64,000 nucleotides of DNA from assembly GCF_001984575.1 (NCBI RefSeq), contig NZ_LZNS01000001.1, positions 508,904 through 572,903 of the forward strand, in the 5' to 3' direction. Shown piece after piece: positions 18,882 to 26,534 of the stretch. Every line of letters begins with the position of its first letter. Within the stretch, counting starts at the first letter, position 1. The notes under the pieces are model-generated. The model was not told the DNA's origin and searched no databases. It saw only the letters and a program-made list of their open reading frames with translations. The translations under genes and the position numbers were made by a program. The stretch comes from Streptomyces sp. MP131-18 (lineage in GTDB: Bacteria > Actinomycetota > Actinomycetes > Streptomycetales > Streptomycetaceae).

Positions 18882-19480
18882 CAGAAGGCTCCTTCCAGCA
18901 CGCCGGCCGGCAGATCGAGGCCGAGCCCCGCGGAGAACGCCAGTTGGAAGGCGGCCGAGACGGCCAGCGCCACCCCGGTGTCGAACAGGGGCCGTTTCCC
19001 GTCCAGCGCGTAGGAGACGCCCCAGAACAGCAGCGCGGCGGACAGCAGCCACCCGGCCGGCGTCAGGAGCACGATGAACGCGGCGAACGCGGCGACCACG
19101 ATGCCGACGGCCCGCCAGTCCGTGTAGGTGCGCGGGCGCCCGGCGGCGGGGGCGTCCGCGGGGGGCGGCGCCGCGGCCCGCGGGCGGCGCAGGATCTGGA
19201 CGGCGAGGGCGGCGGCCAGCGAGAAGGTGAGGATGATGACGATGACGGGGAAGAAGCGCGGCCCCGGGGAGCCGGCGGTCGAGGGCACGGTCATGGTGAC
19301 GGTGCCGTGGGTGAGGAAGGCGCCGAGGCCCAGCAGGAGGGCCACGACGGCGAGTTCGCCGCGCCCGGCGGGCGCGGGTGCCGGGCCTTCGGGCCCGTCG
19401 GGGCCTTCGTGGCCTTCGTGGCCTTCGTGGCCTTCGGGGTCCGGTGGGCGGCTCCCGCCGCGCTCGGCGGTGGCGCTCAC
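18881..19480 (-). CDS. tctB: Tripartite tricarboxylate transporter small membrane subunit TctB
   Basis: A 199-residue protein from GTG 19480 that overlaps the front tctC by GTGA. Four membrane helices follow a soluble N-terminal extension of about 40 residues. That extension contains GHEGHEGHEG, made by a 9-base tandem repeat, then Pro/Ala-rich sequence; it is not part of the normal TctB domain. The core includes GPRFFPVIVIILTFSLAAAL, typical of the family. TctB supports TctA in the membrane complex. Confidence 0.9.
   Translation of the reverse strand: MSATAERGGSRPPDPEGHEGHEGHEGPDGPEGPAPAPAGRGELAVVALLLGLGAFLTHGTVTMTVPSTAGSPGPRFFPVIVIILTFSLAAALAVQILRRPRAAAPPPADAPAAGRPRTYTDWRAVGIVVAAFAAFIVLLTPAGWLLSAALLFWGVSYALDGKRPLFDTGVALAVSAAFQLAFSAGLGLDLPAGVLEGAF
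19402..19437. repeat. Tandem 9-bp repeat inside tctB
   Basis: Three identical GGCCTTCGT units and a fourth with one change lie head to tail. On the coding (minus) strand they encode the GHEGHEGHEG run near the TctB N-terminus. Such a repeat can slip during replication, and the reading frame would be kept because the unit is 9 bases. Confidence 0.8.
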
Positions 19481-20481
19481 AGTCCCAGCTCCTCGATCAC
19501 CTGGTGCACGCGGGCGGTCTCCTCGTCGAGGAACGCCTCGAAGGTCTCACCGGTCATGAAGGTGTCGGCCCAGCGGTTGCGCTCCAGCACCTCGGCCCAT
19601 TCCGGCGACCTGGCCAGCTCGGTGGCGATGTCCTCCAGCTCCGCCCGTTCCTCCGCGGTGAGGCCGGGGGGTGCCACCACGCCGCGCCAGTTGGGCAGGG
19701 CGACGTCGAGGCCCTGCTCGGCGAGGGTCGGCACGTCGATCCCGTCGATCCGCTCGTCCGCGGACAGGCCGAGCGCGCGGAAGCGGCCGGACTCGATCTG
19801 GTCGGAGAACTCGTTGTAGCCGCTGACGCCCGCCGCCACGGTGTGGGAGAGCAGCGATGTCGTCACCTCTCCCCCGCCCGGGTAGGCGATGTAGTTCAGC
19901 AGGTCCGGGTCCATGCCGGCCTCCCGGGCGAGGAGCCCGGCGAGCAGGTGGTCGGTACCGCCCAGCGAACCGCCGCCGATCGCCGTTCCCTCCGGGTCGC
20001 GCCGCCAGTCCGCCAGCAGGTCGTCCAGCGTCCGGTAGGGCGAGTCGGCGGGCACGACGACCACACCGTAGTCGTCCGCGAGGCGGGCGATCGGCGTCAC
20101 GTCCCGGAGGGTGTCCTCGCTGCCGGAGACTTCGATGCCGCCGACCATGACGGTGCCGGTGATCAGCAGCAGGGAGGCGTCCCCCGCCCGGTCGACGGTC
20201 TGGCTGAGCCCGATGGTCCCGGCGGCGCCGGGCACGTTGACCACCTGGACGCTGTTGACGATGCCCGCGGAACGCATGGTCTGCTGGGACTCGCGCGCGG
20301 CGAGGTCCCAGCCGCCGCCGGGTGCCGCGGGGGCCATCAGCGTCAGGCTGTTGCGCGCGCCGCCGCCGGACTCGCCGAGTCCCGCGTCGAGCACGGCCAG
20401 CGAGACCAGCACGGTGACCACGACCCCGTAGACTCCGGCGGCCAGGGGCCGGCGGCGCGGGTGCGGATGCTTGGTGAACAT
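19477..20481 (-). CDS. tctC: Tripartite tricarboxylate transporter binding protein TctC (first copy)
   Basis: A 334-residue protein from ATG 20481 with a signal/anchor segment (about residues 15-35) and no obvious lipobox Cys, unlike the second TctC of this operon. The Bug-family features are LMAPAAPGGGWDLAARESQQ, VPGAAGTIGLSQTV and the C-terminal NWRGVVAPPGLTAEERAEL. It is the first gene of tctC-tctB-tctA-tctC and is divergent from the CitA/CitB-like sensor-regulator pair, which probably induces the operon when the substrate is present. Confidence 0.9.
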   Translation of the reverse strand: MFTKHPHPRRRPLAAGVYGVVVTVLVSLAVLDAGLGESGGGARNSLTLMAPAAPGGGWDLAARESQQTMRSAGIVNSVQVVNVPGAAGTIGLSQTVDRAGDASLLLITGTVMVGGIEVSGSEDTLRDVTPIARLADDYGVVVVPADSPYRTLDDLLADWRRDPEGTAIGGGSLGGTDHLLAGLLAREAGMDPDLLNYIAYPGGGEVTTSLLSHTVAAGVSGYNEFSDQIESGRFRALGLSADERIDGIDVPTLAEQGLDVALPNWRGVVAPPGLTAEERAELEDIATELARSPEWAEVLERNRWADTFMTGETFEAFLDEETARVHQVIEELGL

Positions 20482-20540
20482 GGTCGGTCATCGTGCCGCC
20501 GGGCCCTGGGGCTGTCAGTACCCGCGCGGGTTGCTGCCAC

Positions 20541-20565
20541 TTGTGCTTGTTTTGGTCATTGTGCT
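20541..20565. promoter_or_regulatory. Direct repeat TTGTGCT in the tct / two-component divergent promoter
   Basis: Two exact TTGTGCT copies (20541-20547 and 20559-20565) lie in an unusually A/T-rich patch between the divergent tctC and sensor-kinase genes. CitB/DctR-type regulators bind such A/T-rich repeats, so this is a reasonable operator candidate, but only two short copies are seen. Confidence 0.3.
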
Positions 20566-20610
20566 CACGGGCGCGGTGGCCGCGGAGACGTTGCCGACAG
20601 GGGGTCAGGG

Positions 20611-22251
20611 ATGGGCGTGCGGACGCCGGGTGCGCGTTTCTCCCTGCCGAGGCCCACCCTGGCCGGGCAGTTCCTGGTGCTCCAACTCGGCCTGATCGTC
20701 GTGGTGCTTGCCGTGATCGCCGCGGTGTCCGTCGCGCAGGCGGACCAGGAGTTCCGGCGCAGCGAGGGCGGCCGGCTGCTGAACGTCGCGGAGGCGGTGG
20801 CCTCGCAGGAGGCGGTCAGGGTCGGGCTGACGGACGTGGCGCGGCGCGGCATCCTCCAGGCCACGGCGGAGCACGCGCGCGGCGTCTCCGGCGCCTCCTC
20901 GGTGGAGATCGCGGGCCCGGACCTGCGGGCGCTGACCGCCGCCGACCCGCGGCGCGTGGGCCGCGAACTGCCGCTGGGCGGCAGCAACGTGCTGGACGGC
21001 CGGTCCTGGACGGGGACGACCACGGCGGACGGAGCTACGTCCCTGGTGGCGCACGTCCCGGTGTTCGCGGAGACCGGGTCGCTGCTGGGCGTGGTCGCGG
21101 TGGCGAGCGAGGCGAAGCCGCTCGCGGAGCGGGTCGCCGCCGCGGCGCCCGATCTGCTGCTGTATCTCTCGGTGGCCAGCGCGCTGGGCGCGGCGGGTTC
21201 GTACCTGCTGGCCCGGCGCATCAAGCGGCAGACGCTCGGGCTCGAACCGGGCGAGATCACCAGTCTCGTCGAGCACCGCGAGGCGATGCTGCACGGCATC
21301 AAGGAGGGCCTGCTCGGCCTGGACGGCCACGGCCGCGTGACCCTGGCCAACGACAGCGCTCGCGATCTGCTGCGGCTGCCGCGGCAGGCCACCGGCCGCG
21401 CCCTGGCGGAGCTTCTGGTGGAGCCGCGGCTGCACGACGTGCTGGCGGGCCGCGTCAGCGGGCGGGACCAGGTGGTGTTCACCGGCGAGCGCATCCTCAC
21501 CCTGAACCGGATGCCGCTGGTCACGGGCGGCCAGCCGGCCGGCTCGGTCACCACCATGCGGGACCTGACGGAACTGGCGTCGCTCCAGCACCAGTTGGAG
21601 ACCACGCGGAGCGTCACCGACACGCTCAGGGCGCAGGCGCACCAGTTCTCCAACCACCTGCACGTGATTGCCGGTCTGGTGGAGCTGGCCGAGTATCCGG
21701 AGGTGCTGCGCTACATACGCGGCGTCGGCGGCGCGCACGCCGAGCGCACCTCGGGCGTGCTGACGAAGGTGGCGGACCCGTCGCTCGCGGCGCTGCTGAT
21801 CGCGAAGTCCAGCCTGGCCGCCGAGCAGGGCGCCACCTTGCGGATCACGGAACGCAGCAGTCTCGGCCCGGTCCCCGAGACGCTGTCCGCCGATCTGGTC
21901 ACGGTGACCGGCAATCTGGTCGACAATGCGCTGGACGCGGTGCGCGGCAGCGGGCCGTCGGCGTGGGTGGAGGTGGACCTGACCGTGCGGGACGGCGCGG
22001 GCGGGCCCGAAGTGGCCCTGGTAGTCACCGACTCGGGTCCTGGGGTGGCGCCGGAGCTGGCCGAGGAGGTGTTCCGGCACGGCTTCACCACCAAGGTCGC
22101 CGCGGACGGCTCGGGCCGCGGACTCGGCCTGGCCATCACCCGGCTGGTGTGCGCCCGCAGGGGCGGCGAGGCGACCGTGGAGGGCGCCGCGTTCCGTGCG
22201 CGGCTGCCGTGGCAGGACGCCCGGCGGAACGGAGCGGGGGCGGCGCGGTGA
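20611..22251 (+). CDS. CitA/DcuS-type sensor histidine kinase
   Basis: A 546-residue protein from ATG 20611. It has one membrane segment (about residues 20-42), an extracytoplasmic PAS-like ligand domain (about 45-185), a second membrane segment, a cytoplasmic PAS domain (HREAMLHGIKEGLLGLDGHG), and the CitA-type phospho-acceptor HQFSNHLHVIAGLVELAEY. The ATPase follows (VTGNLVDNALDAV; GRGLGLAITRLVCARRGG). This family senses di- and tricarboxylates. The gene is divergent from the tct transporter and overlaps its response regulator by GTGA, so it very likely controls carboxylate uptake. Confidence 0.93.
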   Translation: MGVRTPGARFSLPRPTLAGQFLVLQLGLIVVVLAVIAAVSVAQADQEFRRSEGGRLLNVAEAVASQEAVRVGLTDVARRGILQATAEHARGVSGASSVEIAGPDLRALTAADPRRVGRELPLGGSNVLDGRSWTGTTTADGATSLVAHVPVFAETGSLLGVVAVASEAKPLAERVAAAAPDLLLYLSVASALGAAGSYLLARRIKRQTLGLEPGEITSLVEHREAMLHGIKEGLLGLDGHGRVTLANDSARDLLRLPRQATGRALAELLVEPRLHDVLAGRVSGRDQVVFTGERILTLNRMPLVTGGQPAGSVTTMRDLTELASLQHQLETTRSVTDTLRAQAHQFSNHLHVIAGLVELAEYPEVLRYIRGVGGAHAERTSGVLTKVADPSLAALLIAKSSLAAEQGATLRITERSSLGPVPETLSADLVTVTGNLVDNALDAVRGSGPSAWVEVDLTVRDGAGGPEVALVVTDSGPGVAPELAEEVFRHGFTTKVAADGSGRGLGLAITRLVCARRGGEATVEGAAFRARLPWQDARRNGAGAAR

Positions 22252-22922
22252 TCAGCGTGCTGGTGGTGGACGACGACTTCATGGTGGCCAGGCTGCACCG
22301 CAAGATCATCGAGCGGACCCCGGGGTTCACGGTGGCGAGCGAGGCGCACACCGGCGCCTCGGCGCTCGACGCCGTGGCCAGGCTGCGGCCCGACCTCGTG
22401 CTGCTCGACCTTTATCTGCCGGATCTCGGCGGCCTTGAGGTGCTCCGGCGGCTGCGGGCGGGCGCGGGCGGCGGCACCGAACCGGACGTGCTGGTGGTCA
22501 CCGCGGCCAGGGAGGCGGAGACCGTCAGGAGCGCGCTGCGGGGCGGCGCGGTGCACTATGTCATCAAGCCGTTCGAGGCGCCGGTTCTCCAGCAGCGGCT
22601 GCGCGACTACGAGCGGCGCCACCGGCAGCTCGCCGCCATGCGGGCGCCCGGGCAGGAGGACGTGGACCGGATCTTCGGCACCCCCGCGGCTTCCCGCATG
22701 CCCAAGGGCCTGTCCCGCGAGACCGCCGCGCTGGTCCGCCGCACACTGATCGAGGCGGACGGCGACCTGTCGGCGGCCGAGTGCGCGGCCGTCAGCGGCC
22801 TTTCGCGGGGCAGCGCCCGCCGGTACCTGGAGTACTGGGCCGCCACGGGCCGGGCCGGGGTCTCCCTGCGGTACGGCGCGACCGGCCGCCCGGAGCGCCG
22901 CTTCCACTGGTCGGGCGGCTGA
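22248..22922 (+). CDS. CitB/DctR-type response regulator
   Basis: A 224-residue protein from GTG 22248 inside the kinase stop (GTGA). The receiver shows VLVVDDDFMVARLHR, the acceptor in LVLLDLYLPDLGG and Lys in HYVIKPFEAPVLQQRL. The C-terminal helix-turn-helix (AAECAAVSGLSRGSARRYLEY) is of the CitB type. It should bind in the tctC/kinase divergent region and activate the tct operon. It is separated by 40 bases from a convergent GNAT gene. Confidence 0.93.
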   Translation: MISVLVVDDDFMVARLHRKIIERTPGFTVASEAHTGASALDAVARLRPDLVLLDLYLPDLGGLEVLRRLRAGAGGGTEPDVLVVTAAREAETVRSALRGGAVHYVIKPFEAPVLQQRLRDYERRHRQLAAMRAPGQEDVDRIFGTPAASRMPKGLSRETAALVRRTLIEADGDLSAAECAAVSGLSRGSARRYLEYWAATGRAGVSLRYGATGRPERRFHWSGG

Positions 22923-22961
22923 ACGCGGGCAGCGCGCCGCCCGGCTGCCGGGGCTCCCGGG

Positions 22962-23486
22962 TCAGTCCCGGACGGCGTCGACGTAGCCGAGCCGCCGGTT
23001 CATCCCGATGGCGGCGGCGTTCGCCGGGTGGTGGAAGGTGCGAATCCGGTCCACGCCGCACAGCGTGGCGAAGTCGGTGCCGGCCGTCTTCATCGCCAGA
23101 GCGATGCCTCGGCCGCGGTAGGCGGCCCTGACGCCGGTCATCTCGCTGAAGACGAATCCGGCGGTGCGGTGGTCCGACAGGGCGGCGAGGCCGCACCAGG
23201 TGTCGCCGTCGAGCGCGAGCACGACCCCGCGGGGATCGTAGGAGGGGACCTCGAACCTGCGCTCCACGTACTCGGGGTAGGTGAAGAAGGCTCCCCGTTC
23301 CGGGATGTCGGCGGAGCACTCCCTGTTCAGCTCGTACAGCAGGCGCCGGTGGCGCGGGGTGTCCCCCAGCTCGGCCAGCGTGGTGAGCTGGATACCGGCC
23401 GCCCGGCAGCGTGCCACGCAGGGCGCGAACGAAGCGGCGTCGAAGGTGGACACATCGAGCTCCAGCCTGACCCAGTGGTCCGCCAC
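22962..23486 (-). CDS. GNAT-family N-acetyltransferase
   Basis: A 174-residue protein from GTG 23486. The acetyl-CoA binding motif A is visible as TGVRAAYRGRGIALAMK (Q/RxxGxG/A variant RGRGIA), followed by the NAAAIGMNRRLGY motif B, which is typical of the family. It transfers an acetyl group from acetyl-CoA to an unknown amine, in the cytoplasm. No operon partner: it is convergent with the CitB-type gene and divergent from the AadA-like gene. Sequence and length resemble Streptomyces proteins annotated as mycothiol-synthase-like or generic GNAT, which does not fix a substrate. Confidence 0.82.
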   Translation of the reverse strand: MADHWVRLELDVSTFDAASFAPCVARCRAAGIQLTTLAELGDTPRHRRLLYELNRECSADIPERGAFFTYPEYVERRFEVPSYDPRGVVLALDGDTWCGLAALSDHRTAGFVFSEMTGVRAAYRGRGIALAMKTAGTDFATLCGVDRIRTFHHPANAAAIGMNRRLGYVDAVRD

Positions 23487-23580
23487 GGTGCCACTCCCCC
23501 TCCCTGGGCCCGGGCGGCGCCCTCACGCGCCAGCTTCGCACGCCCGCGGCACGGCGGACAGCGCGTCCCGCGCAAACGCG

Positions 23581-23610
23581 TTGGCCGGCGGCACGTCCGC
23601 TTCCTACAAT
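23581..23610 (+). promoter_or_regulatory. Sigma-70-like promoter for the AadA-like gene
   Basis: TTGGCC at 23581-23586 and TACAAT at 23605-23610 are separated by 18 bases, a good fit to a housekeeping promoter. It faces the nucleotidyltransferase starting at 23724 and implies a leader of about 110 bases. Confidence 0.55.
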
Positions 23611-23723
23611 CGCGCCGTGATCATTACCCAGACGCCACCGGGGCCACGGAGCCGCAGGTTCCCGGCGCACCGCGTGCCGCGCCGTGTGCCGCGCCGTGCC
23701 GTCCGGTCCGGGAGGGCGGGCCG

Positions 23724-24512
23724 TTGACACCGGAACAGAACGTCGTCCGTCTCGTCCGCGGGGTGCTCGGTGCCGATGTCGTGGGCGCGTACTTGCACGG
23801 CTCCGCCGTGCTCGGCGGGCTGCGGCCGCACAGCGATGTCGACGTGTTCGTCGTCCTGCGGCGGCGCACCACCGCCGAGGAACGCAGGGTGCTCGTCGGC
23901 GAGTTGCTCGGCATCTCCGGGGAGAAGGCCCGCCCGGTCCCCGCCCGCCCGGTCGAGCTGACCCTCGTCGTCCAGGACGACGTGCGCCCCTGGCGGTACC
24001 CACCGCGCTGCGAGTTCCAGTACGGCGAGTGGCTGCGCGACGCGTACGAGCGCGGCGAGGTGCCGTCGCCGGAGCCGAGCCCCGATCTCGCACCGCTGAT
24101 CACCATGGTCCTGCTCGGGAACGCCGTGCTCTTCGGGCCGCCGCCGGGCGAGGTGTTCGCCCCCGTTCCCCACGAGGACGTCGAGCGCGCGATCGTCGCG
24201 GGAGTGCCGGAGTTGCTGGCCGATCTGGAGCACGACACGCGCAACGTCGTTCTCACGTTCGCCCGGATCTGGACAACTCTGGCGACCGGGGTCATCCGTT
24301 CCAAGGACGAGGCCGCGGCCTGGGCGCTCGGGGAACTCCCGGCGGAGCACCGGCCCGTGCTGGCCCGCGCCCGCGCCGTCTACCTCGGCGAGGAGAAGGA
24401 GCGCTGGGATGACCTGCTCCCGCGGCTGCGTCCGCACGCCGCGTACGTCACCGGTGTGATCGAGCGCCTTGCGGCGCGTGACGGGCGGGCCGGGGGCCAC
24501 GGGCGCCGGTGA
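23724..24512 (+). CDS. AadA-like aminoglycoside nucleotidyltransferase
   Basis: A 262-residue protein. TTG 23724 is chosen because GGAGGG lies 7 bases upstream and it opens the conserved region. The nucleotidyltransferase motif is intact: LHGSAVLGGLRPHSDVDVFV with GS and the metal-binding DxD. The C-terminal domain (DUF4111 type) contains TRNVVLTFARIWTTLATGVI and SKDEAAAWALGELP, which strongly resembles ANT(3'')/ANT(9) enzymes. Such proteins adenylylate a hydroxyl of streptomycin/spectinomycin-type antibiotics. It could be a resistance gene of this strain, but it is some 5 kb from the biosynthetic cluster, whose product is not predicted to be an aminoglycoside, so self-resistance to that product is unlikely. 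Confidence 0.85.
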   Translation: MTPEQNVVRLVRGVLGADVVGAYLHGSAVLGGLRPHSDVDVFVVLRRRTTAEERRVLVGELLGISGEKARPVPARPVELTLVVQDDVRPWRYPPRCEFQYGEWLRDAYERGEVPSPEPSPDLAPLITMVLLGNAVLFGPPPGEVFAPVPHEDVERAIVAGVPELLADLEHDTRNVVLTFARIWTTLATGVIRSKDEAAAWALGELPAEHRPVLARARAVYLGEEKERWDDLLPRLRPHAAYVTGVIERLAARDGRAGGHGRR

Positions 24513-24686
24513 CCCGGGGCACCGCCGGACAACACCTCTCCAGCGCGATACACACCTCGGCGGCCAAGGCGGCACGATCGGCCTCTCTCGCCATGACGCA
24601 CACCGTAGTCCGACCTCGCGTCACACCAATCCCTGCCGAAAGCGGCAGTCCCGACCGGTGATCATTTCCGGTCGGAGCACCGGACA

Positions 24687-24716
24687 CGGAAGCCCCACAC
24701 AACGGTGGGGCTTCCG
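24687..24716. terminator. Bidirectional hairpin terminator
   Basis: A perfect 12-bp stem (24687-24698 with 24705-24716) and loop ACAACG, between the AadA-like gene (+) and the small secreted protein (-), which converge on it. Confidence 0.75.
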
Positions 24717-24736
24717 CTCGCCCTCCGAGCGGAGGG

Positions 24737-25015
24737 TCACGCCGCAGCTAGCCGACACGCAGTACGGGAGCCGGAGTCAGACACACCGGTCGCCTTGAGC
24801 ATTCCAATGCACAGGGTCCTGCTCCAATCGGTGCCCTGGCTACCAACCTCGCAGGCGTCAACCTGCTCCGGCGAAACCTTGCCCACTATCGAGTCAAGGT
24901 ACCTGTAGCAGTCGCCAGCAGTGGCCTGTGCCGGGCCGGCCACCACCAGCGAGCCGCCCACAAGCGCTCCGGCGAGAGCCACGGGCGCGGCGAACCTGAA
25001 CAGTCGCTTCTCCAA
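24737..25015 (-). CDS. Small secreted protein with four cysteines
   Basis: A 92-residue protein. TTG 25015 is preferred because GGGAGGGG lies 6 bases upstream and a signal peptide follows at once (LFRFAAPVALAGALVGGSLV, cleavage near AQATA). The mature part of about 60 residues contains four Cys (in GDCYRYL, VDACEV, TLCIGM, TACRLA), suggesting two disulfides. Such small secreted proteins are common in Streptomyces and mostly uncharacterised. An in-frame ATG further upstream would bury the signal peptide, so it is not used. No function can be assigned. Confidence 0.65.
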   Translation of the reverse strand: MEKRLFRFAAPVALAGALVGGSLVVAGPAQATAGDCYRYLDSIVGKVSPEQVDACEVGSQGTDWSRTLCIGMLKATGVSDSGSRTACRLAAA

Positions 25016-25261
25016 CGGAATCCCCTCCCTGGTCTGCGCCACCTCCACGGTGACGCCTCGGCCCATCGTTGACTCGATGGGTGGAGTGTTCGTCTCATCA
25101 GTACGACGAGGCAGCACTCCGGATCATGACGTGATGTGTCCCAGGTCACATCTCATAGGTGGCCCGGCCGCCTTCGCTTGCCGTTCAAGGCCCGGGTGTC
25201 GGACGCGACTGGATCTTGATCGCTGTTCTCGCTGTTCAGCGGACGTGAGGGCGGGCTTCGT

Positions 25262-25536
25262 CATGACGTCGGTGCATGCGGGTGCGTCGCCAGCCTGTCC
25301 GGCGGTGACGACGAACGCGAGAGGGCGGCAGCCGGCGTCGGCGGCGAGGGGGATTCGCGTGGTCAGTCCGCCGCGGGGCCGGCCGATGGCGTGGTCGCGT
25401 GGCTCCCATTGCGTCCCGGGCCGGAACTTGAACGGTGATCTCACCACCGGCCGCCACCCTGTGGTGTTCGGCTCGGGAGCAGTGGCTCGATCCGCGCCCA
25501 CTGCGCGTCAGTCAAGGGCGTGCCCGGATCACCGAT
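25262..25536 (-). pseudogene. Remnant of an IS5-family transposase
   Basis: On the minus strand, 25441-25536 encodes an IS5-type N-terminus (LTDAQWARIEPLLPSRTP). A frameshift follows, and in the next frame come FKFRPGTQW and then DHAIGRPRGGLTTRIPLAAD...CRPLAFVVTAGQAGDAPA, which is the middle of the DDE domain. The segment between GTQW and DHAIG, about 80-90 residues in intact relatives and including the first catalytic Asp, is missing, as is the C-terminal third. It is therefore dead. It lies directly beside the reductase gene at 25562 and marks a past insertion/deletion event. Confidence 0.8.
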
Positions 25537-25561
25537 CAGGCGATCGGGAAGAAGCTCAGCT

Positions 25562-26416
25562 TCAGGCGGCGATGTGGGCTGCGAGCCGGTCAGTGGCGGT
25601 GCGGGGCTCGCGGCCCAGGAGTTCGGCCACCAGAGGGCCGGCTTCGGCGAAGTAGCCCGCGCGGGCAGCTTGATACCAGGTGAGCATGAGTCGGGCCAGC
25701 TGCTCCGGCACACCGACCGTGATCTGGTCGGCGACCCACTGTTCGTCGCCCAGGACGATGCGCTTGATAGTCCTACCGGTGAGGTCAGAGGCGATCTTGG
25801 TGAAATCGTCGAAGGTGACGGCGGTCGGCGCAGTGAGGGTCACGGGGCCGTCGAAGGAGCGGTCACCGGCGAGAATGACCGCAGTGGCCTCGGCTATATC
25901 GGCGCGGTCGGTATACGGTACGGGGCCGTCTTCCGGCTGGGCGATCACGCCGGTCCGCTGCCACGGGCCGAGGACCTGATCGAGCGGGCCGTAGGCGCCG
26001 TTGCGCAGTGCGGTCCAGGCGACTTCGGAGTCACCGAGGATCGCCTCGGTGGCGAGGTGGATGTCCGACGGCCGGTACGGGTTGCCCGGGACGGCGCCCT
26101 GCTGGCTCGTGTAGAGAACCCGCCGGGCGCCGGCCGCGACCGCGGCTTCGATGGCATTGCGGTGCAGGCTGACCATATCGGCGGCTGGGTCGTTGCCGGA
26201 CACCAGAAGGACCTGCTCGGCACCGGCGAACGAGTCGCGCAGCGTGGCCGGGTCCTCGTAGGAGCCCTGTCGCACGCGCACGCCACGGTCGGCGAAGTGC
26301 CGCGCCTTGGCGGTGTCGCGGACACTGACACCGATCTGGTCGGCGGGTATGCGCCTGAGGAGGTGCTCGACGGTGGCGCCGCCCAGCCCACCGGTAGCGC
26401 CGGTGACAACGATCAC
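25562..26416 (-). CDS. NmrA/QorB-like NAD(P)-dependent oxidoreductase
   Basis: A 284-residue protein from GTG 26416. It is an atypical SDR: the cofactor loop is VVTGATGGLGGATVEHLLRR, and the fold continues with LRDSFAGAEQVLLVSGND and VLYTSQQGAVPGNPYRPSD, as in QorB quinone reductase/NmrA-like proteins. It lacks the usual SDR YxxxK. Likely role: reduction of quinones or electrophiles, or redox sensing. It is divergent from a TetR repressor with two operator copies between them, the standard arrangement of a repressor-controlled stress gene. A transposase remnant lies just downstream. Confidence 0.88.
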   Translation of the reverse strand: MIVVTGATGGLGGATVEHLLRRIPADQIGVSVRDTAKARHFADRGVRVRQGSYEDPATLRDSFAGAEQVLLVSGNDPAADMVSLHRNAIEAAVAAGARRVLYTSQQGAVPGNPYRPSDIHLATEAILGDSEVAWTALRNGAYGPLDQVLGPWQRTGVIAQPEDGPVPYTDRADIAEATAVILAGDRSFDGPVTLTAPTAVTFDDFTKIASDLTGRTIKRIVLGDEQWVADQITVGVPEQLARLMLTWYQAARAGYFAEAGPLVAELLGREPRTATDRLAAHIAA

Positions 26417-26442
26417 GTTCTCGACCTTCCTGAAGTCATAAG

Positions 26443-26459
26443 TTGACCAAGCAGGTCAG
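26443..26459. promoter_or_regulatory. TetR operator copy 1
   Basis: TTGACCAAGCAGGTCAG is a 17-base interrupted palindrome (TGACC/GGTCA arms). The reverse complement of the site at 26489-26505 matches it at 12 of 17 bases. It lies 27 bases upstream of the reductase start, so a bound TetR dimer would block that promoter. Confidence 0.65.
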
Positions 26460-26488
26460 CTTCCCTTCCGTCTGCGACCGTATGTAAG

Positions 26489-26505
26489 CTGACCCAGCGA
26501 GTCAA
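26489..26505. promoter_or_regulatory. TetR operator copy 2
   Basis: CTGACCCAGCGAGTCAA, read on the other strand as TTGACTCGCTGGGTCAG, has the same outer bases TTGAC and GGTCAG as copy 1. It lies 30 bases before the TetR start and would give autoregulation. The two sites face each other, one per divergent gene. Confidence 0.65.
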
Positions 26506-26534
26506 ATTACGGCGATGGGCGACAGGGAAAGACG

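Noticed and set aside
19378..20610. N-terminal extension of the CitA-type kinase by about 400 residues
   Set aside because: The extension overlaps tctC on the other strand and is low-complexity. The ATG at 20611 starts directly before the first membrane segment.
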